Assembly (NCBI GenBank): GCA_030592655.1
Contig: JAUVIQ010000180.1
Span: 1 to 6,051 of the forward strand
DNA from: Planctomycetales bacterium
GTDB taxonomy: Bacteria; Planctomycetota; Phycisphaerae; SM23-33
Length of the DNA stretch: 6,051 nt
Direction of reading: 5' to 3'
Shown here in pieces: positions 1-6,049 of this stretch (its first letter is position 1; each line of letters starts with the position of its first letter). The notes under the pieces were generated by a model, which was not told where the DNA came from, did no database searches, and saw only the letters and a program-made list of their open reading frames with translations. Both the position numbers and the translations under genes were made by a program.

Positions 1-212
1 AGTACCTCGATGTCGTCAGCGGCGGCGTCCGCTTCATCGGGGCCTGAAACAACCACCAGGACGGGACGTTGTTTCATCTGCCCCACAGCCGCCGCCAACA
101 TTGGCGCAGAGGACCCCCATACGCCGGTCAGTTCAACCACCCCCCCAGCCCGGACCATCCCGGCCACTCGGGCGACAGGTTCACAAGAAAGGATGCGCTT
201 GAACACCCGCAT
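1..212 (-). CDS. mfd: Transcription-repair coupling factor Mfd, N-terminal fragment (cut by window edge)
   Basis: Reading leftward from an ATG at 212-210, the minus strand is open to the window edge and gives 70 residues. An in-frame TAG sits directly upstream of the ATG. The segment VELTGVWGSSAPMLAAAVGQ (about residues 26-45), followed by RPVLVVVSGPDEADAAADDI (about 49-68), matches the start of Mfd. In that family a UvrB-like N-terminal domain carries a degenerate Walker-A-like turn (here GVWGSSA), then a beta strand and a 'DEAE..ADDL'-type helix. Mfd is a cytoplasmic DNA translocase that removes RNA polymerase stalled at lesions and recruits UvrA; the helicase domains lie outside the window. 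A weak Shine-Dalgarno, AGGA, lies 9 nt upstream (222-225). The gene is divergent from the glycosyltransferase. A UvrB paralogue is the main alternative, less likely because the usual Walker A GxxGxGKT is absent. The assignment rests on recall of the family pattern from a short fragment. Confidence 0.72.
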   Translation of the reverse strand, partial: MRVFKRILSCEPVARVAGMVRAGGVVELTGVWGSSAPMLAAAVGQMKQRPVLVVVSGPDEADAAADDIEV

Positions 213-214
213 CT

Positions 215-243
215 ATTATCGTCCTATTGCTCAACAGAGACAA
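215..243 (-). promoter_or_regulatory. Candidate sigma70-type promoter for mfd
   Basis: On the minus strand TTGTCT (243-238) and GATAAT (220-215) are separated by 17 bp, matching the housekeeping consensus at 4 of 6 and 5 of 6 positions. The -10 box nearly touches the mfd ATG at 212. Transcription would therefore begin around position 208, inside codon 2. Either this is a chance match, or translation begins at the in-frame GTG of codon 3 (206-204) on an almost leaderless message. Confidence 0.25.
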
Positions 244-279
244 CTTATCTTGTGTCGCCTGCTTTGCGTTTGTATTGTG

Positions 280-1608
280 ATGGGCGATATGTCCAAACGC
301 CCTCTACGGATTATCCTCTACGTTGCACTTCTGTTGCGTGCGGGTTTGCTGGTTGCGGGCCGGTATGAGCCGCAGCGGTTCTTCACGCCGGATTCGGGCG
401 ATTACGATTTCCTGGCGTGGTCGCTCGCCGAGCATGGCGAGTTTTCGCGTTCGCCCGACGGGCCTGCTGAACTGTTCCGCACGCCGGGTTATCCGCTCTT
501 CCTGGCCGGTGTCTATGCCGTCAGCGGATACTCCGTCCATGCCGTTCTGGTCGTTCAGATACTTCTGGACGTGGCATTATGCTGGCTGGTGTATCTGTTG
601 GGGGCGAGGCTTTTCGATCGTCGCGTCGGGTTATGGGCAGCCGCTTTGCAGGCTGTCAGCACGGTGGCGATTATCTCGTCCGTTCGAGTCCTTTCCGACA
701 GCCTGTTCGCCTTTATGTTGACGGCTTCGGTACTTCTGCTGCTGAGTCATTTCAAGACGTTGCGTTGGCAGCCTCTGCTTCTGGGTGGAATTGTGGCTGG
801 GTGTGCCTGTTACGTCCGTCCCGTCGGCGTGTTTTTCGGCGTAATAGTGTTGCTGGTACTGTTGCTGCGGTGCCGGGCCGTCAGGAGGGCGATGGTATTC
901 GCCGTCGTCTTCGCTTCCTGCATTGGTCCCTGGATATTGCGTAATTACATCGTGGCGGATTATCCGGGGTTTTCCACGGTTTCCGCCGAATGTATGTTCA
1001 AGTTCCAGGGGCCTTATGTTTTGGCGAGGGTTGAGGGCATTTCGGTCGAGTCCGCCCGTTTCCGGCTTGAGGCGGAACTGTCTGAATACAAATCCGCCGA
1101 GAACCCTACCCAAGGCCGGATGGAATCCAGACGTGCGTCCATAGGTCTGCGAATTCTTCGCGAGCATCCGTGGACGTTTCTTGCGATGCACCTTCGCGGA
1201 AGTCTGATGGTCTGGGCGCCCGGTGAGGTGGAACTACCGGCTCTGCTCGGCGCTGAGGCAGGCGAAAAGGGGACGATGGAGGTTCTTTCGCAGAGGGGGC
1301 TATCGACGGCAGTGCGACATTATCTGTTCGAGCGGATGTGGCTGCTGTGGATACTCGTGCCGTTTGTTTGGCTTCTGTTGATGCGATACGCATTTTCAAC
1401 CGTTGGGGTTGTTCGGTACGTTCGGTTACGGATGGGTCCGGGCGGTTGGCTGATAGTTTTGACGGTTTTGCTATTTGCGATTTTACCGGGGGTCTTCGGG
1501 CATCCGCGATTCCGCGTGCCGATTACGCCTTTTCTGAACGTCGCTGCCGGTGTGGGGGTGGTCTGGTTTATCGACCGCCTTATTCGAAGGCGCGGAGTTT
1601 CTCTGTAA
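280..1608 (+). CDS. Polytopic membrane glycosyltransferase, GT39/ArnT-like family
   Basis: The 442-residue protein is very hydrophobic, with roughly 9-11 predicted membrane helices (for example about 9-27, 86-109, 115-156, 165-196, 203-222, 352-370, 388-406 and 414-430). The first outward loop carries PDSGDYDFLAWSLAEHGEFS (37-56). It has the acidic D/E-x-x-Y-x-x-LA pattern of GT-C transferases related to protein O-mannosyltransferases and ArnT, followed by RTPGYPLFLAG (67-77), also typical. HPRFRVPITPFLNVAAG (408-424) is the usual C-terminal signature. Such enzymes move a sugar from a polyprenyl-phosphate carrier to lipid, protein or glycan on the outer face of the inner membrane; the donor and acceptor cannot be told from sequence. 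The open frame extends upstream to position 10, but that part is antisense to mfd and of low complexity. Hydrophobic family-like sequence begins just after ATG 280; ATG 289 is an equally good start. Neither has a Shine-Dalgarno. The 3' end overlaps ispH by 29 bp on the opposite strand. Confidence 0.85.
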   Translation: MGDMSKRPLRIILYVALLLRAGLLVAGRYEPQRFFTPDSGDYDFLAWSLAEHGEFSRSPDGPAELFRTPGYPLFLAGVYAVSGYSVHAVLVVQILLDVALCWLVYLLGARLFDRRVGLWAAALQAVSTVAIISSVRVLSDSLFAFMLTASVLLLLSHFKTLRWQPLLLGGIVAGCACYVRPVGVFFGVIVLLVLLLRCRAVRRAMVFAVVFASCIGPWILRNYIVADYPGFSTVSAECMFKFQGPYVLARVEGISVESARFRLEAELSEYKSAENPTQGRMESRRASIGLRILREHPWTFLAMHLRGSLMVWAPGEVELPALLGAEAGEKGTMEVLSQRGLSTAVRHYLFERMWLLWILVPFVWLLLMRYAFSTVGVVRYVRLRMGPGGWLIVLTVLLFAILPGVFGHPRFRVPITPFLNVAAGVGVVWFIDRLIRRRGVSL

Positions 1609-2413
1609 ATTCCTCGATGATCCATTTCGGCGTGGACGCCCCTGCCGTGATTCCGGCGACCTTTTTACCGGAGGCCATTTCGGGTTGAAAATCGCTCCAT
1701 TTCTCAAGGTGATGGATATCGACGCCTTGTTCGGCGCATAGGCGGGCGAGTTCGCGCGTATTGGCTGACTGTTTTCCACCCAGAACGAACATGACGTCCA
1801 CTTTCTGAGCGAGTTCCACTGCTGCCGCCTGACGGTCCCTCACCGCGCTGCAAAGCGTGTTAACTACCTTGATTTCGCTGTATCCGCGAGCGACGATCAG
1901 TCCGACCATCCGCCCGAAATGTTCCAGCGAGTGCGTTGTCTGGCAGACGATTCCTACCTTTCCGCCTGCCGGCAGGCGGTCCAGTTCTTCGGGCGTATCG
2001 ACGCATATAACGTCATGTGCGTATCCGCAGACGCCGCGAACCTCCGGATGGGAGGCCTGGCCTATGACGATCACGCGGTAACCTTCGTTAGCCAAACCTG
2101 CGACGATTTTCTGAGCGCGTTTGACCAGTACGCAAGTGGCATCGACGATCCGGGCGCCTCTGCTCCGCAGTTCCGACAGGACCTCGGGGCCCTCGCCGTG
2201 TGAGCGGATAAGGACAGTTCCATCGACATCCGACGGGTCATTCGCCACTTTCAGACCCTTGAGAGACAGGGCTTCGACGACCTGGGGATTGTGGATAATC
2301 TCGCCGAGGCTCATTATAGGTCCGCCACGCTCGGCGAGCGTCTTTTCCGCCATATCGATGGCGTGCTCGACACCGAAGCAAAAACCGAGTTTTTTCGCCA
2401 GTCTCACTTCCAT
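1580..2413 (-). CDS. ispH: 4-hydroxy-3-methylbut-2-enyl diphosphate reductase (IspH/LytB)
   Basis: IspH reduces HMBPP to IPP and DMAPP, the last step of the MEP isoprenoid pathway, using a cytoplasmic iron-sulfur cluster. The 277-residue protein (E. coli has 316) keeps the three cluster cysteines: C12 in GFCFGV, C94 in VDATC and C188 in NTLCSAV. Substrate-site residues H41 (IIHNP), H72 (RSHG), H122 and E124 (SHPEV), T159/T160 (CQTTHS), S216 and N218 (KQSANT) and S260 (AGAST) fit the E. coli ligands in order and spacing. The residue after C94 is Val where Pro is usual (TCPLV), and R is replaced by H in the first motif (GVEHA). The frame opens with GTG at 2416 immediately followed by ATG at 2413. 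I chose the ATG because it puts the first cysteine at the conventional residue 12. No Shine-Dalgarno precedes either. It lies 46 bp downstream of the diguanylate cyclase stop on the same strand. Confidence 0.96.
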   Translation of the reverse strand: MEVRLAKKLGFCFGVEHAIDMAEKTLAERGGPIMSLGEIIHNPQVVEALSLKGLKVANDPSDVDGTVLIRSHGEGPEVLSELRSRGARIVDATCVLVKRAQKIVAGLANEGYRVIVIGQASHPEVRGVCGYAHDVICVDTPEELDRLPAGGKVGIVCQTTHSLEHFGRMVGLIVARGYSEIKVVNTLCSAVRDRQAAAVELAQKVDVMFVLGGKQSANTRELARLCAEQGVDIHHLEKWSDFQPEMASGKKVAGITAGASTPKWIIEEFTEKLRAFE

Positions 2414-2423
2414 CACACAGTGG

Positions 2424-2453
2424 AGTGTAAGGCGAAGAGGTCGGTATAGTCAA
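2424..2453 (-). promoter_or_regulatory. Candidate promoter for ispH in the DGC-ispH gap
   Basis: On the minus strand TTGACT (2453-2448) is followed after 18 bp by TACACT (2429-2424), matching the sigma70 consensus at 5 of 6 and 4 of 6 positions. Initiation about 7 nt after the -10 box would fall near 2417, only about 4 nt before the ispH ATG. That fits the lack of any Shine-Dalgarno there and suggests a leaderless ispH mRNA in addition to possible read-through from the signalling genes. Inferred from consensus matching only. Confidence 0.3.
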
Positions 2454-2459
2454 AGCGGA

Positions 2460-3365
2460 TTATCCGGCAGATTGCTCGACTCCAGCCCCGGCCGCGACAA
2501 CGCGGTTTCGACCGGAGTTCTTGGCCTGATATAGCGCGGCGTCGGCGGATTCTATCAGGGCTTCGGGCGAATTCGCGCCGCTACTGTCGGAAACGCCGAA
2601 ACTGGCCGTTACGCGAACCTCCTGATCGGCGAAATTGACGCAAATCTTTTCGATTTCCTTCCGGCATCGTTCAGCCATCGCAACGGCGCTCTCGAGAGGC
2701 TCATCAGGAAGCAGTACGCTGAACTCTTCACCCCCGTATCGGACCGGAAGATCGCTCTGTCGGCATTGCTCGATAAGGACCTCGGCGACCCGGATGATTA
2801 CCTCGTCCCCGATGCGATGCCCGTATGTATCGTTGACGCGCTTGAAGTGGTCGATATCCGCCATAACGAACGCGACGGAGCCGCCGTTACGCCGGATATT
2901 CGCAAACTCCTGACCAAGCCTGTCCGTCAACGCCCTTCGGTTCCAAAGCCCGGTCAGAGGATCGATCCGGGCGTGCTCGACGAGCAGGTCCTGGAGGCGC
3001 TTGGTCCGAAGCGCAGCCCGGACACGCGCGCGAAGTTCAAATGCATCGAACGGCTTGGTTACATAATCGACAGCACCGAGGTCCAGACCCTTGACCTTAT
3101 CATCGATGTCTGTTGAACCTGTCAGGAAGATCACCGGGATCATCTGGAGGTCCGCATCTTCCTTCAACTTCTTACAAACGTCGAATCCGGACATTTCAGG
3201 CATGTCAACGTCGAGCAGGATCAGGTCGGGTTTCTCGTCGCCGGCGGCAATTTCCAGTCCGCTCCGACCGTTATCGGCGCAGATCACGTCAAGATCGTCC
3301 TTACGAAGGCGAGCCTTCGCGATTGCCAGGGCGTCAGGACTGTCATCTATCAACAGAACTTTCAT
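2460..3365 (-). CDS. Response regulator with GGDEF diguanylate cyclase output (PleD/WspR-like)
   Basis: The 301-residue cytoplasmic protein would make cyclic di-GMP from two GTP when phosphorylated. Residues 1-120 are a receiver domain with acidic pair D7/D8, phosphoacceptor D52 (LILLDVDMPEMSG), T82 and K104 (VTKPF). A short helical linker joins it to a GGDEF domain from about residue 135 (DPLTGLWNRRAL). The first metal-binding aspartate is D170 in ADIDHFKRVND, GTP-site residues lie in YGHRIGDE, and the active-site loop is GGEEF at 211-215, a catalytically competent variant. RQSD (202-205), five residues before that loop, is the RxxD inhibitory site, so product feedback is expected. It has one receiver, as in WspR, where PleD has two. 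The start is fixed by GGAG 6 nt upstream. The gene begins 12 bp after the hybrid kinase stop on the same strand, so the kinase is the probable phosphodonor. The final 10 residues are a short untyped tail. Confidence 0.95.
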   Translation of the reverse strand: MKVLLIDDSPDALAIAKARLRKDDLDVICADNGRSGLEIAAGDEKPDLILLDVDMPEMSGFDVCKKLKEDADLQMIPVIFLTGSTDIDDKVKGLDLGAVDYVTKPFDAFELRARVRAALRTKRLQDLLVEHARIDPLTGLWNRRALTDRLGQEFANIRRNGGSVAFVMADIDHFKRVNDTYGHRIGDEVIIRVAEVLIEQCRQSDLPVRYGGEEFSVLLPDEPLESAVAMAERCRKEIEKICVNFADQEVRVTASFGVSDSSGANSPEALIESADAALYQAKNSGRNRVVAAGAGVEQSAG

Positions 3366-3371
3366 TTTGAT

Positions 3372-3375
3372 CTCC
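3372..3375 (-). promoter_or_regulatory. Shine-Dalgarno site of the diguanylate cyclase gene
   Basis: On the minus strand GGAG lies 6 nt before the ATG at 3365, inside the 12-bp gap after the kinase stop codon. With no space for a promoter or terminator here, it supports translation from a message shared with the kinase gene. Confidence 0.7.
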
Positions 3376-3377
3376 GT

Positions 3378-5750
3378 TTAAGCGGCCTGGACGTTCTCGA
3401 TACCACGAACGACCGCCGCTGTCAGACCTGCCAGTTTGCTCATGGCCAGATTTTCGGCCTCGATGTCGCCGGTCTTCGCGGCGTCTTCGAGCGTCCTGGC
3501 TGCATCGGTGAGCATCGGGTATCCGTAACTTCCGCCGGCGCCTTTGAGTTGATGCGATAATCGCTGGAGGCGTTCATGATCGTTATTGGCCGATGATTGT
3601 CGCATCTCTTCGAGTCGTCCTGAAAGCCCATCCACGAAATCGCCTATGATGTCGCCAAGGTCCGGGTCGTCGATAAGTTCCGAGACGATCGCTTCGTCAT
3701 TTTGCGGTTTCGTTTCAGCCTGTTGCGGCGGTTCATCCGGCGTTTCGGTTTCAGTCTGCTCCGGGGCGACCACGCCGGCGTATCGGGCGATGGTCGGTAT
3801 GAATTTCGCCCTTTCGATAGGTTTTGTAAGGTGGTCGTCGCATCCTGCCCGGACACACCGCTCGCGGTCCGAAGCCATCGCGTGGGCTGTCAATGCGATT
3901 ATCGGACCGGTGTAATCGTTGTTGCGAAGATGGGTAGTGGCTTCGTAACCGTCCATTTCCGGCATCTGCATATCCATCAGTATCACGTCGAATTTTTGCG
4001 ATTTCGCCTGCTCGACGGCCAGGAGTCCGTTCTCGACGCCGACGACTTCAGCGCCGGCCTTTTTGAGAATCGCCTTAATCAGACGCATATTGTCTTCGCC
4101 GTCTTCTGCCAGAAGGATACGCACGCCGCTCAAGGCGTCGGAGGACAGTTGAACTTCGGCGGACTGCCGGATAACGGCTTCGGAGGGATGTTCGAACATC
4201 TCGACGCCTTCTAATTCTCCGGTGGGGACCGTTATCGTGAAGGTGCTTCCCTCGCCGAAGATGCTGTCGGCCTTTAGTTCACCGCCCATCAATTCTGCGA
4301 TTCGTCGAGTGATTGCCAGTCCCAGCCCCGTCCCCCCGTACTTGCGAGAGGTCGATGCGTCGCCCTGCGTGAACGGTTCAAAGAGACTTTCGAGGTTTTC
4401 CGACGATATTCCGATACCCGTATCGGCGACTTTTATTTCAACCGCCGGCGCACCGTCCCGCCATTCGGGAAGGAACGAAACGATCATCTTTACTCCGCCG
4501 GTATCGGTGAACTTGACGGCGTTTCCGACAAGATTAATCAGCGATTGTCGCAGGCGGGCCTCGTCGGACGTAATCTCTTCCGGGAGCGGACCGGCGTATT
4601 GGGCCGTCAGCGAGATACCCTTCTCGATAGCGCGGACGCGCATCATGCTCAGAACTTCGGACACTACCGGCGGGACACTGTACCGGCGGGATTCGATAGT
4701 TAACTTACCGGCTTCGATCTTGGAAATATCGAGTATGTCGTTAATCAGCATCAGCAGGTGCTCGCCGTTGCGACGGACGATAGTCAGGCATTTCATCCAT
4801 TCATCGGACTCCTGCCCCGGGTCCATCATCAACTCGGTGTATCCCAGGATTGCCGTCAGAGGGGTGCGTATCTCATGGCTCATATTGGCGAGAAATTCGC
4901 TCTTGGTCTGGTCGGCCATTTCGGCTGCTGTTGCCATTTCGTTGGCGCGTCCGATTGCCGCTTCCAATTGCTCATTCGTCCCGGCCATATCGATAGTGGC
5001 GTTCTCGGCGGTTTCCTTGGCCTGGCGAAGTTCCTCTTCCGCCTGTTTGCGACGGGTAATGTCGGTATCGACGCCCCTGTAACCGACCAGTTCTCCATCG
5101 TCGTCGAATATCGGCGAACCGTTGGTCAGAAGGCAGACCCGTCGGCCGTTATTGGTGATGTTCCAGTTTTCCAGGTTGCGGAATGAGCACCTGTGGCGGA
5201 ATATCTCCTCCAGGTAAGGGCGAAGCCTCTTGGCATCTTCGGGGATCATGAAGTCAAACTGCGTCTTTCCGATAACGTCCTTTCTGTTGTATCCGATAAT
5301 GTCGCTGACGCTTCTGGAACAATATGTATAAACACCGCTGGTGTCGGTCTCCCATATCCAGTCGGACATGCTCTCGGCGATATCGCGGAAACGTCGTTCG
5401 GACTTGCGGATTGTCTCTTCTACTCGCCTGCGCTCATCCAATTCGTTCCGCAATTCCCACTGGGCCTGTTTAAGCCGGCGACTTAGTTTGACGGCGAAAA
5501 TCGTTACCGTCGTCATAGCCGCCAACGCCGCAGCGGTAACAACAAACAAATGCCAGTACTTCACGACGATGCTGTCGGCGGTTAACGTGCTATAGTCCCC
5601 ATCAGCGCCGAAGGCGGGGGCAGCCACTGCCGACATTATCACCAGGAGTAAAAACAGGCCTATGGATTTACCGCGTCGGGCTGCGGACGAAACCGAAACG
5701 ATCAGCGACTTGACAGCGTCTGCCGGGGCATGCTTGGGCATATACAGCAT
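3378..5750 (-). CDS. Membrane-anchored hybrid histidine kinase, PAS-HisKA-HATPase-REC-Hpt
   Basis: The 790-residue protein is a tripartite (BarA/ArcB-like) sensor kinase. In order: a hydrophobic N-terminal segment (about 30-49) ending in a signal-peptidase-like AFG-A; a short outward stretch; a membrane helix (about 66-89); a charged coiled coil (about 90-118); one PAS domain (about 118-234, ending GYRGVDTDITRRKQ); a second coil; HisKA with H292 in NMSHEIRTPL; HATPase with N box NLVGNAVKF (407-415), G1 DTGIG (443-447), FEPF and GGTGLGL (472-478); a receiver with E549/D550, D593 in LMDMQMPEMDG, T621 and K643; a Pro/Glu/Thr-rich linker (about 662-686); and an Hpt domain with H733 in SHQLKGAGGSYG. 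All catalytic residues look intact. An in-frame ATG at 5756 abuts AGAGG and is too close to use it, whereas ATG 5750 has AGAGG 6 nt upstream, so I chose 5750. ATG 5741, with GGAG 9 nt upstream, is also possible. The signal sensed is unknown. The DGC gene follows 12 bp downstream. Confidence 0.95.
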   Translation of the reverse strand: MLYMPKHAPADAVKSLIVSVSSAARRGKSIGLFLLLVIMSAVAAPAFGADGDYSTLTADSIVVKYWHLFVVTAAALAAMTTVTIFAVKLSRRLKQAQWELRNELDERRRVEETIRKSERRFRDIAESMSDWIWETDTSGVYTYCSRSVSDIIGYNRKDVIGKTQFDFMIPEDAKRLRPYLEEIFRHRCSFRNLENWNITNNGRRVCLLTNGSPIFDDDGELVGYRGVDTDITRRKQAEEELRQAKETAENATIDMAGTNEQLEAAIGRANEMATAAEMADQTKSEFLANMSHEIRTPLTAILGYTELMMDPGQESDEWMKCLTIVRRNGEHLLMLINDILDISKIEAGKLTIESRRYSVPPVVSEVLSMMRVRAIEKGISLTAQYAGPLPEEITSDEARLRQSLINLVGNAVKFTDTGGVKMIVSFLPEWRDGAPAVEIKVADTGIGISSENLESLFEPFTQGDASTSRKYGGTGLGLAITRRIAELMGGELKADSIFGEGSTFTITVPTGELEGVEMFEHPSEAVIRQSAEVQLSSDALSGVRILLAEDGEDNMRLIKAILKKAGAEVVGVENGLLAVEQAKSQKFDVILMDMQMPEMDGYEATTHLRNNDYTGPIIALTAHAMASDRERCVRAGCDDHLTKPIERAKFIPTIARYAGVVAPEQTETETPDEPPQQAETKPQNDEAIVSELIDDPDLGDIIGDFVDGLSGRLEEMRQSSANNDHERLQRLSHQLKGAGGSYGYPMLTDAARTLEDAAKTGDIEAENLAMSKLAGLTAAVVRGIENVQAA

Positions 5751-5756
5751 CTCCAT

Positions 5757-5761
5757 CCTCT
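5757..5761 (-). promoter_or_regulatory. Shine-Dalgarno site that decides the kinase start
   Basis: AGAGG on the minus strand directly abuts the ATG at 5756 and lies 6 nt before the ATG at 5750. That spacing favours translation from 5750, which removes two residues (Met-Glu) from the longest reading. Confidence 0.5.
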
Positions 5762-5940
5762 CACACCTTCCCCGTAAGGGAGGCGCACAAACCCAAGCCC
5801 CGACCCAGGACTACAAATTCCATCGACACCCCCACACCGCGACTTGAATTAGACGAGTTAGAATATGTTAAAGCGGGTAAAGTTATATATCCTGTGCTTC
5901 ATAAATGACTTAATAGCCCCTTGGGGCGTCTGATTGTGCA
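5757..5940 (-). promoter_or_regulatory. Upstream region of the kinase-DGC operon, AT-rich core
   Basis: No coding sequence is evident here. The part next to the kinase (about 5757-5835) is pyrimidine-rich on the plus strand. About 5836-5915 is distinctly AT-rich against the surrounding GC. On the minus strand it contains a TATATAAC stretch (5889-5882) that could be a -10 element, but no convincing -35 box lies 16-18 bp upstream. A small GCCC/GGGC hairpin sits at 5916-5927. If the AT-rich element is the promoter, the leader would be about 120 nt. The promoter call is inference from composition and gene position only. Confidence 0.3.
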
Positions 5941-5988
5941 ACCGGAAACATGCTTTACACTTTGTACCGGGCACATGGTTTACACTTT
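5941..5988. repeat. Two tandem 25-bp direct repeat units
   Basis: Two units start at 5941 and 5966, a period of exactly 25 bp. Each reads ACCGG, two variable bases, ACATG, one variable base, then TTTACACTTT. Over the 23 bp compared, 20 positions agree. The 10-bp TTTACACTTT core is identical in both (5954-5963 and 5979-5988). The regular spacing, about 2.4 helical turns, suggests paired protein-binding sites, such as transposase sites near an insertion-sequence end or an iteron-like operator. No transposase gene is in the window, so the role is open. Confidence 0.7.
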
Positions 5989-6002
5989 TCATAAGTTTAT
6001 GT

Positions 6003-6049
6003 AACCGTCTGGAGGCACTGGAGCGTAGCGGAAGTGCCTCCAGACGGTT
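6003..6049. repeat. Perfect 17-bp inverted repeat with 13-nt loop (hairpin)
   Basis: The left arm at 6003-6019 (AACCGTCTGGAGGCACT) is the exact reverse complement of 6033-6049, enclosing the 13-nt loop GGAGCGTAGCGGA. Such a stem would fold strongly in RNA or single-stranded DNA. No T tract is visible on either side in the available sequence, which argues against a plain intrinsic terminator, though only 2 bp remain to the right. It begins 14 bp after the tandem direct repeats. A dispersed palindromic element or a mobile-element-associated hairpin are the main alternatives. Confidence 0.85.

Noticed and set aside
10..279. N-terminal extension of the glycosyltransferase as a real cytoplasmic domain
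   Set aside because: Low complexity, antisense to a recognisable mfd start, and outside the usual layout of GT39-type proteins, which begin with a membrane helix close to the N-terminus.
631..1191. A 186-codon minus-strand open frame inside the glycosyltransferase
   Set aside because: Its composition (Arg, Gln, His, Pro rich) is that of a frame shadow of hydrophobic codons; no family resemblance.
4222..5082. A 286-codon plus-strand open frame antisense to the histidine kinase
   Set aside because: It lies wholly opposite well-conserved kinase domains (HisKA, HATPase), its translation is rich in Ser/Arg/Ile with no recognisable motif, and it follows from the kinase codon bias.
5763..5784. Hairpin near the kinase ribosome-binding site (CTTCCC paired with GGGAGG-type sequence) as a riboswitch or thermometer
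   Set aside because: The stem is about 6 bp including a wobble, and no known riboswitch core could be recognised.
5916..5927. GCCCC-TT-GGGGC as an intrinsic terminator or operator
   Set aside because: The stem is only 4-5 bp with a tight loop and no T tract follows; likely fortuitous.
5941..5990. CRISPR array fragment
   Set aside because: The two units are directly adjacent, with no spacer between them, and no cas genes are present.
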